The position numbers were made by a program, and so were the translations under genes. A stretch of 64,000 nt of DNA from Modestobacter versicolor. GTDB lineage: Bacteria; Actinomycetota; Actinomycetes; Mycobacteriales; Geodermatophilaceae. Below the pieces are notes generated by a model that had not been told where the DNA came from, did not search any database, and was given only the letters and a program-made list of their open reading frames with translations. Positions 37,651-45,738 of this stretch are shown piece by piece. Location of the stretch: contig NZ_JACIBU010000002.1 in NCBI RefSeq assembly GCF_014195485.1, positions 62,001-126,000 of the forward strand. The letters run 5' to 3'. Position 1 is the stretch's first letter. Each line of letters begins with the position of its first letter.

Positions 37651-38358
37651 GTGACCGGACTCCGCTCGTCCCTGGCCCGCACCGCCGTCGTCGCCGGCGC
37701 CGTCGGCGCCGTCGTCCTGACCGGCGCGGGCACCGCCTCCGCCGAGACGGAGGTGGCCGAGCCGGCCACCTTCACCAGCGCGTTCACCGCGATGGCCACC
37801 CCCGACATGGTGATCAACGCCGAGGGGGCACCGACGCCCGGCCAGCCCGGCGCCACCGGCAGCTTCATGTACCGGATCAACTCCGACCTCGAGGTCATCT
37901 GCTACGACATCACCCTCACCGGGGTGACGCCGCCGTACCAGAGCCCGGCCAAGACGGCGACCCACATCCACCAGGGCGCGGCCGGCAAGGCCGGTCCGCC
38001 GCGGGTCGCGCTGCCCAACCCGGAGGACGACGGCCGCGGCCGGCTGGTGAGCAGCGGCTGCCTGCAGGGGCCGTTCACCACCGGCATCGTGGCCAACGGC
38101 GCCGACACCGGCGCCGGCTTCAGCCTGGCGCAGATCGAGGCCGACCCGGCCGCCTTCTTCACCGACAGCCACACCACCGCCTTCGCCGCGGGCGCCGTGC
38201 GCGGTCAGCTCACCCAGGTGCCGGTCGGCGGCGTCGAGACCGGCGCCGGCGGCACGGCCGAGGGGACGTCGTCGGTGCCGCCGCTGGCGGTGCTCGGCGG
38301 TTCCCTCGCGCTGGCCGGTGCCGCCGGCCTGGGGCTGCGTCGCGCGGCCCGGAGCTGA
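37651..38358 (+). CDS. CHRD-domain surface protein with a C-terminal sorting-like signal
   Basis: The 235-aa protein has a Sec signal peptide ending in ASA (residues 1-31) and a CHRD domain (residues about 40-190, with TATHIHQGAAGKAG and two Cys at 84 and 137). The C-terminal region has the motif VPVGGVETGAGG (190-201), a spacer, a hydrophobic helix (211-229) and RRAARS. That layout (motif, helix, basic tail) is a cell-wall sorting signal in form, but it has no LPXTG. The next gene encodes a sortase. The GTG at 37651 has an AGGAG site. CHRD proteins bind ligands in chordin; the bacterial role is unknown. Confidence 0.85.
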   Translation: MTGLRSSLARTAVVAGAVGAVVLTGAGTASAETEVAEPATFTSAFTAMATPDMVINAEGAPTPGQPGATGSFMYRINSDLEVICYDITLTGVTPPYQSPAKTATHIHQGAAGKAGPPRVALPNPEDDGRGRLVSSGCLQGPFTTGIVANGADTGAGFSLAQIEADPAAFFTDSHTTAFAAGAVRGQLTQVPVGGVETGAGGTAEGTSSVPPLAVLGGSLALAGAAGLGLRRAARS

Positions 38359-38360
38359 CC

Positions 38361-39023
38361 GTGCGGCTCGGACGCGTGGCCCTGCTGACCGGCTGCGTGG
38401 TGCTCGCCCTCAGCGGGTGCGGCGGCGCCGCAGCGGAGCCCGCGTCCGGGCCGCCGGCCGCGGCGCCGTCCGCCTCGTCGTCCACCTCGTCGTCCACCTC
38501 GTCGCCCGCTGCCTCGTCCGCACCGGCCGGCACGACGGCGCCGGTGGCGGGCTCCTCCTCGGTCGTCGACCCGGCCGGCGTGCCGGAGCCGACGGCGGTG
38601 GCCATCCCGGCGCTGGGGGTGCGGTCGGACCTGCTGGACCTGGGTCTCACCGCCGACGGCAGCGCCGAGGTGCCCGAGGACTTCGACCTGGCCGGCTGGT
38701 TCACCGGCGGCGGCCGGCCGGGGTCACGGGGCCCGACCGTCCTGCTGGGGCACGTGGACTCGACGGCCGGACCGGCGGTCTTCTACGCGCTGCGCGACCT
38801 GCGCCCCGGGGACGCCGTGGAGGTGACCGTCGCCGACGGCTCGGTCGCCCGCTACGCGGTGACCGGCACCGAGCAGGTGCCCAAGGACCAGTTCCCCACC
38901 GCGGCGGTCTTCGGCGCGACACCTGCGGACGTGCTGCGGCTGGTCACCTGCACCGGCGAGTTCGACCGCGGCGCCCGGAGCTACCTGGACAACCTGGTCG
39001 TCACCGCCGAGCGCGTCGGCTGA
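38361..39023 (+). CDS. Class F-like sortase with a lipobox
   Basis: The 220-aa protein has a short signal with lipobox LSGC (Cys20), a Ser/Pro/Ala-rich stalk of about 50 residues and a sortase domain (about 75-220). Catalytic residues are His131 (LLGHVDS) and Cys197 (LRLVTCTG), and Arg203 or Arg206 is the candidate Arg. It starts 2 nt after the CHRD stop, so the two are one transcript. The adjacent CHRD protein is its likely substrate. Lipid anchoring instead of an N-terminal helix is unusual for sortases. A signal-peptide cleavage without lipidation cannot be excluded. Confidence 0.85.
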   Translation: MRLGRVALLTGCVVLALSGCGGAAAEPASGPPAAAPSASSSTSSSTSSPAASSAPAGTTAPVAGSSSVVDPAGVPEPTAVAIPALGVRSDLLDLGLTADGSAEVPEDFDLAGWFTGGGRPGSRGPTVLLGHVDSTAGPAVFYALRDLRPGDAVEVTVADGSVARYAVTGTEQVPKDQFPTAAVFGATPADVLRLVTCTGEFDRGARSYLDNLVVTAERVG

Positions 39024-39025
39024 GC

Positions 39026-39058
39026 GCGGTTCCCCGCCCACGGGGGGCGGGGAGCCGC
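39026..39058. terminator. Bidirectional hairpin between sortase and rnj
   Basis: 14-bp arms (39026-39039/39045-39058) with one G-T wobble and a 5-nt loop lie between the convergent stops at 39023 and 39058. Confidence 0.7.
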
Positions 39059-40761
39059 TAGACCTCGAGGACCGTCGGGATGATCATCGGCCGGCGGCGG
39101 TAGGTGTCCGACACCCACTTGCCGACCGTCCGGCGGATCACCTGGGACAGCCGGTGCGCGTCGACCTGCTCGTCCTCCATCGCCCGCTTGAGCTCCTTCT
39201 CCACCAGCCCGAGCACCTCGTTGAAGGCGCCCGGGTCGTCGGAGAAGCCCCGGGTGGACAGGTGCACCGGGCGGACGATCGTGCGGGTCGAGGGCTCGAT
39301 GACCACGGTCAGCGCGACGAAGCCCTCGTCGCCGAGGATCCGCCGCGCCTGCAGCGACTCCTCGCCGACGTCGCCGACGTTGAGCCCGTCGACGTAGACG
39401 TTGCCGATCGGCACGCTGCCCACGATCGAGGCCTTGCCGTCGACCAGGTCGACGACGACGCCGTCCTCGGCCAGCAGGATGCGGTCGGCGCTCATCCCGG
39501 TCTGCTCGGCCAGCGCCGCGTGCGCCCGGAGGTGCCGCCACTCGCCGTGCACCGGCATCAGGTAGCGCGGCTTGGCCACGTTGATCAGGGTGCGCAGCTC
39601 ACCGGCCGGCGCGTGCCCGGAGACGTGCACCATCGCCGTCTCCTTGTGGATCACCGTGGCGCCCAGCCGGGCCAGCCCGTTGATCACCTTGTAGACGGCG
39701 GTCTCGTTCCCGGGCACCAGCGAGGACGCCAGGATGATCGTGTCGCCGGGCTCGATGGTGACCTGGTGGTGGTCGCCGCGGGCCATCCGGCCCAGCGCCG
39801 ACAGCGGCTCGCCCTGCGAGCCGGTGCTGATCAGCACCACCTGCTCCGGCGGCATCGCCGTCGCCTCGTCGAGCTTGACCATCAGCCCAGGGGCGACCCG
39901 CAGGAGGCCGAGGTCCTGGGCGACGCCCATGTTGCGCACCATCGACCGGCCGACCAGCGCGACCTTCCTCTTGTGCTTCACCGCGCAGTCGAGGACCTGC
40001 TGGATGCGGTGCACGTGGCTGGCGAAGCTGGACACGATCAGCCGCTGGCCGGCCCGCTCGAAGACCGAGTCGAGCACCGGGCCGATGTTGCGCTCGGAGG
40101 TGACGAACCCGGGCACCTCGGCGTTGGTGGAGTCGCTGAGCAGCAGGTCGATGCCCTCGACACCGAGCCGGGCGAACGCGCCCAGGTCGGTGAGGACGCC
40201 GTCCAGCGGCAGCTGGTCCATCTTGAAGTCGCCGGTGTGCACCAGCGTGCCGGCCGGGGTGTGCACGGCGACCGCGAGCGCGTCGGGGATCGAGTGGTTG
40301 ACGCTGATGAACTCGCAGTGGAACGGCCCGGCCAGGTGGTCGTCGCCGGCGGCGACCTCGACCAGCACCGGGTCGATCCGGTGCTCCCGCAGCTTGGCCT
40401 TGACCAGCGCGAGGGTGAACCGGGAGCCGACGAGCGGGATGTCCTTGCGCAGCCGCAGCAGGTACGGGATCGCGCCGATGTGGTCCTCGTGCCCGTGGGT
40501 GAGGACGACGGCGGTGATCTCGTGCAGCCGGTGCTCGATGACCCCGAAGTCGGGGAGGATCAGGTCGACGCCGGGCTGCTCGGCCTCGGGGAAGAGCACC
40601 CCGCAGTCGATGACCATCAGCTGCCCGTCGAACTCGAGCACGGCCATGTTCCGGCCGATCTCGCCGAGCCCGCCCAGCGCCATCACCCGCAGGCCGCCGC
40701 GGGGCAGCGGTGGGGGTGTCTTGAGGCCGAGGTGCGGCTGGAGGGTGGGGGCGGCGGTCAC
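39058..40761 (-). CDS. rnj: Ribonuclease J
   Basis: The 567-aa metallo-beta-lactamase/beta-CASP nuclease has combined 5'-3' exo- and endonuclease activity in mRNA decay and rRNA maturation. The metal motif LTHGHEDHIG is at about residues 86-95. The second His is in GDFKMDQ, with the beta-CASP segments DSTNAEVPGFV and SSFASHVHR and MPVHGEWRHL at the end of the core. The C-terminal domain is typical. The GTG start overlaps the dapA stop by 4 nt, matching the dapA-rnj pairing of actinobacteria. Confidence 0.95.
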   Translation of the reverse strand: MTAAPTLQPHLGLKTPPPLPRGGLRVMALGGLGEIGRNMAVLEFDGQLMVIDCGVLFPEAEQPGVDLILPDFGVIEHRLHEITAVVLTHGHEDHIGAIPYLLRLRKDIPLVGSRFTLALVKAKLREHRIDPVLVEVAAGDDHLAGPFHCEFISVNHSIPDALAVAVHTPAGTLVHTGDFKMDQLPLDGVLTDLGAFARLGVEGIDLLLSDSTNAEVPGFVTSERNIGPVLDSVFERAGQRLIVSSFASHVHRIQQVLDCAVKHKRKVALVGRSMVRNMGVAQDLGLLRVAPGLMVKLDEATAMPPEQVVLISTGSQGEPLSALGRMARGDHHQVTIEPGDTIILASSLVPGNETAVYKVINGLARLGATVIHKETAMVHVSGHAPAGELRTLINVAKPRYLMPVHGEWRHLRAHAALAEQTGMSADRILLAEDGVVVDLVDGKASIVGSVPIGNVYVDGLNVGDVGEESLQARRILGDEGFVALTVVIEPSTRTIVRPVHLSTRGFSDDPGAFNEVLGLVEKELKRAMEDEQVDAHRLSQVIRRTVGKWVSDTYRRRPMIIPTVLEV

Positions 40762-41654
40762 AGCGTGACGCCTCCGGCGGCGAGGTCCATGCGCAGTTGC
40801 TCCAGCTGTTCGTGGGTGGCGTCGACGAGCGGCGGGCGGACGGGGCCGGCAGGCAGCCCCAGTTCGCGCAGCGCCGCCTTGATCATGATCGTGCCCTGGG
40901 TGCGGAACACCCCGGTGTAGACGGGCAGCAGGCTCTCGTTGACCGCCCGCGCCTTGACCAGGTCGCCGGACTCCACGGCGGCGACGAGCTCGGCCAGCCG
41001 CGGGCCGACCAGGTGCCCGACCACGCTGACCACGCCGACGGCGCCGAGCGCCAGCAGCGGGAGGTTCAGCATGTCCTCGCCGGAGTAGTACGCCAGGTCG
41101 GTGCGCGCGAGGGTCCAGGCCACCGCGCCGAGGTCTCCCTTGGCGTCCTTGACCGCGACGATGTTGGGGTGCTCGGCGGCGCGGACCAGCGTCTCGACCT
41201 CGATCGGGACGACGGAGCGCGGCGGGATGTCGTAGAGCATCACCGGCAGGTCGGTGGAGTCGGCGACGGCGGTGAAGTGCCGCAGCAGCCCGGCCTGCGG
41301 GGGCTTGTTGTAGTACGGGGTGACGACCATCAGGCCGTGCACGCCCAGCCGGGCCGCGGACTGCGCCTTCTCGATCGAGTGCGCGGTGTCGTTGGTGCCG
41401 ACGCCGGCCACGACGGTGGCGCGGTCGCCGACCGCGTCGAGCACGGCCTCGAGCACGGCGTGCTGCTCGCCGTCGCTGGTGGTGGGCGACTCCCCCGTCG
41501 TGCCGAAGACGACCAGGCCGTCGTGGGCCTGGCGGTCGACCAGGTGCGAGGCGAGCTCCTGCGCGCCGGCCAGGTGGATCGTGCCGTCCTCGGCGAGGGG
41601 CGTGACCATGGCCGTGAGCACGCGCCCGAACGGCCGCGCGGGGTCGGTGGTCAT
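40758..41654 (-). CDS. dapA: 4-Hydroxy-tetrahydrodipicolinate synthase
   Basis: The 298-aa lysine/diaminopimelate pathway enzyme condenses pyruvate with aspartate semialdehyde. The Schiff-base Lys is in NIVAVKDAKGD, the catalytic Tyr in VMLYDIPPR, and the carboxylate-binding TTGESPTT is present. The ATG at 41654 is preceded at 7 nt by TAGATT, which overlaps the dfrA stop TAG. A promoter within the dfrA end is therefore possible. It is coupled to rnj by a 4-nt overlap. Confidence 0.95.
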   Translation of the reverse strand: MTTDPARPFGRVLTAMVTPLAEDGTIHLAGAQELASHLVDRQAHDGLVVFGTTGESPTTSDGEQHAVLEAVLDAVGDRATVVAGVGTNDTAHSIEKAQSAARLGVHGLMVVTPYYNKPPQAGLLRHFTAVADSTDLPVMLYDIPPRSVVPIEVETLVRAAEHPNIVAVKDAKGDLGAVAWTLARTDLAYYSGEDMLNLPLLALGAVGVVSVVGHLVGPRLAELVAAVESGDLVKARAVNESLLPVYTGVFRTQGTIMIKAALRELGLPAGPVRPPLVDATHEQLEQLRMDLAAGGVTL

Positions 41655-41664
41655 GCCCGGGAAT

Positions 41665-43121
<1,457 letters not shown>

Positions 43122-43170
43122 GTCGACTCCTCGTCGCGGTAGCGGGGTGGGGCGGTCGGGTGGTGCGGGC

Positions 43171-43923
43171 TCAGCCCTCGGCGACCAGCGGGCTCGCGGC
43201 GACCGCGGTCCCGTCGGCCAGCCGGCTGATCCGGAAGTCGTCGAAGACGTGCGGGGCGGCGCGCTGCAGCTCGAGCAGGCAGGCGACGGCGAGCTCGCGG
43301 ATCTCGACGTCGGCGTGCTCGCTGGCGCGCATGGCGACGAAGTGCCGCCACGCCCGGTAGTTGCCGGTGACGACGATGCGCGTCTCGATCGCGTTCGGCA
43401 GCACCGAGCGGGCGGCCTGGCGGGCCTGCTTGCGGCGCAGCGTGGCGTTGGGGACGTCGGCGAACCGCTTCTCCAGGCCCTCGAGCAGCTCCTCGTAGGC
43501 GGCGAGCGCGGCGTCGGTCGCGGCGAGGAAGCGCTCGTGCAGCTCCGGGTCCTCGGCGATCACCGCCGGCTCGACCACGGCGGCGTCGGTCTCGGGCACG
43601 TAGCGCTGGGACAGCTGGGAGTAGGAGAAGTGCCGGTGCCGGATCAGCTCGTGGGTCAGCGAGCGGGAGACACCGGAGAGGTACATCGTCACGGTGCCGT
43701 GCTCGAGCACCGAGAGGTGGCCGACCTCGAGGATGTGCCGCAGGTAGCCCTCGTTGCTGGCGGTGGCCGGGTTCGGCTTGTCCCAGGACTGGTAGCAGGC
43801 CCGGCCGGCGAACTCGGCCAGCGCCTGCCCGCCCTCGGCGTCGGTCTCCCACGGCACGTCGGCCGGCGGGGTGAACTGTGTCTGCGCGACGACCTGCACC
43901 TTCAGCGGGGCGATGGCGGGCAC
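43171..43923 (-). CDS. thyX: Flavin-dependent thymidylate synthase ThyX
   Basis: The 250-aa enzyme makes dTMP with FAD and NADPH, leaving tetrahydrofolate. The ThyX signature [14 protein letters not shown] is intact, and [30 protein letters not shown] follows. The GTG at 43923 gives normal family length and has TAGGCT 7 nt upstream. The frame open to 44076 overlaps the repeat-box region and is not coding. It is the first gene of the thyX-thyA-dfrA-dapA-rnj run and is divergent from the small-peptide/RHH cassette. Confidence 0.95.
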   Translation of the reverse strand: MPAIAPLKVQVVAQTQFTPPADVPWETDAEGGQALAEFAGRACYQSWDKPNPATASNEGYLRHILEVGHLSVLEHGTVTMYLSGVSRSLTHELIRHRHFSYSQLSQRYVPETDAAVVEPAVIAEDPELHERFLAATDAALAAYEELLEGLEKRFADVPNATLRRKQARQAARSVLPNAIETRIVVTGNYRAWRHFVAMRASEHADVEIRELAVACLLELQRAAPHVFDDFRISRLADGTAVAASPLVAEG

Positions 43924-44010
43924 GGGGTCGAGCCTACGTCGGGGCGGCCGCCGGCTCGACGGTCGCGTCGCACGCTCCCCAGCTGCCCCAGCCGTGCCGC
44001 GGTCCCTGAT

Positions 44011-44063
44011 TGACATCACCGTGACGCTGGACATGACGTCATAGTGGTGCCATCGTGACGTCA
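44011..44063 (+). promoter_or_regulatory. Five phased TGACGTCA-like boxes
   Basis: Boxes: TGACATCA (44011-44018), TGACGCTG (44022-44029), TGACGTCA (44034-44041), TGGTGCCA (44045-44052), TGACGTCA (44056-44063). Start-to-start distances are 11, 12, 11 and 11 bp, about one helical turn. The last box overlaps the first base of the 43-aa gene's ATG. TTGACA (44010-44015) inside box 1 and TGGACA (44028-44033), 17 nt before CATCGT, are candidate promoter elements. The layout fits cooperative binding by a ribbon-helix-helix repressor, such as the product of 44283-44786. Confidence 0.7.
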
Positions 44064-44194
44064 TGGACATGAGCACCCTGTGGCAACTGGAAGAACTGAA
44101 GGCCCGCCGCGTGGGGTCGGAGCCCCGCCCGGTCCCCCGGACGGTCCGCCGCCCGCGCCGCCGGCCCCGCTGGCTGGGTGGGGGCTCGCTGTGA
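44063..44194 (+). CDS. Small basic peptide, 43 aa
   Basis: The reading frame begins ATG GAC ATG AGC inside the last regulatory box and ends at TGA (44192-44194). It has an N-terminal acidic/amphipathic helix ([16 protein letters not shown]) and a strongly basic C-terminal half ([18 protein letters not shown]). I know no family. Support: it starts exactly where the operator array ends, and it precedes the RHH gene in the same direction. Against: it is short, and its ribosome-binding site is not obvious, as expected if it is leaderless. It may be a leader peptide, a nucleic-acid-binding small protein, or spurious. Confidence 0.45.
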   Translation: MDMSTLWQLEELKARRVGSEPRPVPRTVRRPRRRPRWLGGGSL

Positions 44195-44272
44195 CCGCCC
44201 CGACCGCGGCGAACCGCCGCGCCCCCGCCGGTCCGGCACGCCGGGAACCCCCACCGCCGTGGATCCCGGGAG

Positions 44273-44280
44273 TGACGTCA
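44273..44280. promoter_or_regulatory. TGACGTCA box directly before the RHH gene
   Basis: A further perfect TGACGTCA palindrome ends 2 bp before the ATG at 44283, repeating the box/start-codon arrangement of the 43-aa gene. Confidence 0.6.
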
Positions 44281-44282
44281 CG

Positions 44283-44786
44283 ATGGCGTCCATGGACCTG
44301 AGCGACTACGTCGACGCGCTGCGCCGCCACCTGACCACCGCAGCGGCCGCCGGCACCGAGCAGACCAAGGAGACCGCCCGGCTGCTGGCCGACACCCTCG
44401 AGCCCGCCGTGCGCCTCGCGGTCACCGACGCCCTGTCGGCGATGGCGGCCGAGGTGACGGCCGCCTGGGACGGCGGCCTGGTCGACATCCGGCTGCGCGG
44501 CCGCGACCCCGAGGTCGTCGTCGTCCCCGCTCCGGAGCAGGAGCACGAGGAGCGGGCCGAGCCCACCGACGACGCCGAGGCCGGCGAGGACGACGGCTCG
44601 GTGGCCCGGATCAGCCTGCGCCTGCCCGAGTCCGTCAAGTCCCGCGCGGAGGCCGCCGCGGCCGCCGCCGGCATCTCCCTCAACGCCTGGCTGGTGCGCG
44701 CCGTCGCCGCCGGGCTCCGCGAGCCCACCGACCCGTCGCGCTCCGCGCGCGGCCCCCGCCGCTACTCCGGCTTCGCCCGGAGCTGA
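44283..44786 (+). CDS. Ribbon-helix-helix (HicB/Arc-type) protein, 167 aa
   Basis: The N-terminal half is helical (MDLSDYVDALRRHLTTAAAAGTEQTKETARLLADTL), the middle is acidic and flexible, and the C-terminal domain from about residue 105 is a ribbon-helix-helix (ARISLRLPESVKSRAEAAAAAAGISLNAWLVRAVAAGL), as in HicB antitoxins and Arc/MetJ repressors. It is probably a DNA-binding autoregulator of this cassette. No HicA-like toxin is adjacent. The basic tail (SRSARGPRRYSGFARS) may assist DNA binding. The ATG at 44283 is chosen; ATG 44292 is possible. The DUF4097 gene follows 22 nt downstream, so they are co-transcribed. Confidence 0.75.
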   Translation: MASMDLSDYVDALRRHLTTAAAAGTEQTKETARLLADTLEPAVRLAVTDALSAMAAEVTAAWDGGLVDIRLRGRDPEVVVVPAPEQEHEERAEPTDDAEAGEDDGSVARISLRLPESVKSRAEAAAAAAGISLNAWLVRAVAAGLREPTDPSRSARGPRRYSGFARS

Positions 44787-44808
44787 CGCACACCCCGAGG
44801 AGTCCCTG

Positions 44809-45723
44809 GTGACCGTCCGCACGCACCGCGTCCCGCTGTCCGACGCGCCCCGTTCGCTGGAGGTGCAGAACCCGGCGGGCTCCACGACCGTCGAGGCCGA
44901 CCCGGGCGCCGAGGAGGTCCGGATCGAGGTCCAGGCGATGAACAGCGCCGCCGACGAGCTGATCGACCGGATCGACCTGACCGTCACGCGGAGCTCGCTC
45001 CGGCTGTCGGTGCCCGAGCGGCGCCTGCTGCGCACCCCCGCGTTCGCCATCACCGTGACCACCCCCCCGGACGCCGACGTCCAGCTCACCGGCGCCTCCG
45101 CCGACGCGACCCTGCGCGGCCGGCTGGGCCGGGCGGTGCTGACCAGCTCCAGCGGTGACCTGTCCGCCGAGCACTGCACCGACCTGCAGGCCCGCACCGC
45201 CAGCGGCGACGTCCGGGCCGGCCGGGTCGACGGCGCGGCCGTGGTGGGCAGCGCCTCCGGGGACGTCCGGGTGGACGACGCCGGCGGGCCGGTGCAGGTG
45301 CGCACCGCCTCCGGTGACGTGCTCCTCGGCTCGGTGGCCACCGACGCCGTGGTCAAGAGCGCCTCCGGCGACGTGCAGGTGCTGCGGGCGGAGAGCGGTG
45401 ACGTGCGGCTGACCACCGTCTCCGGCGACGCGGTCGTCGGCGTCGCCGCCGGCCTGCGGGTGTGGGTGGACGTGCAGACCGTCTCCGGCCGGATGCGCTC
45501 CGAGCTCGAGGACGACGGCCCGGTCGGCGGCGGTGCGCAGCTGTCCCTGCGGCTGCAGTCGGTCTCCGGCGACCTGACCCTGCGCCGGGCGGTGCCGCGG
45601 CCGCCGACACCGCCCACCCCACCGACGCCCCCGACCGCGCCGGTGCCACCGGAGGCGCCGCCGGTGCCACCCACTCTCCCGTCGCCGCCGGACGCCCCGA
45701 CCGGCGCCTGGTCGCGCGGCTGA
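44809..45723 (+). CDS. DUF4097 beta-strand-repeat protein
   Basis: The 304-aa protein forms a single-stranded right-handed beta-helix of the DUF4097/DUF2807 type. At least seven short turns carry the repeat S-G-D-(V/L) (for example TASGDVRAGRV, SASGDVRVDD, TASGDVLLGS, SASGDVQVLR, TVSGDAVVGV). The last 45 residues or so are Pro-rich (PPTPPTPPTPPTAPVPP) and disordered. There is no signal peptide, so it may be cytosolic or membrane-associated through partners. The function of the family is unknown; it is often found with stress or two-component genes. The GTG at 44809 has a GAGGAG site. It is co-directional with the RHH gene. Confidence 0.82.
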   Translation: MTVRTHRVPLSDAPRSLEVQNPAGSTTVEADPGAEEVRIEVQAMNSAADELIDRIDLTVTRSSLRLSVPERRLLRTPAFAITVTTPPDADVQLTGASADATLRGRLGRAVLTSSSGDLSAEHCTDLQARTASGDVRAGRVDGAAVVGSASGDVRVDDAGGPVQVRTASGDVLLGSVATDAVVKSASGDVQVLRAESGDVRLTTVSGDAVVGVAAGLRVWVDVQTVSGRMRSELEDDGPVGGGAQLSLRLQSVSGDLTLRRAVPRPPTPPTPPTPPTAPVPPEAPPVPPTLPSPPDAPTGAWSRG

Positions 45724-45738
45724 GCGGGGGCGGTCCGC

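Noticed and set aside
43924-44076. Extended ThyX N-terminus
   Set aside because: It would run through the phased boxes and the opposite small gene; the GTG at 43923 gives standard ThyX length and has a -10 in place.
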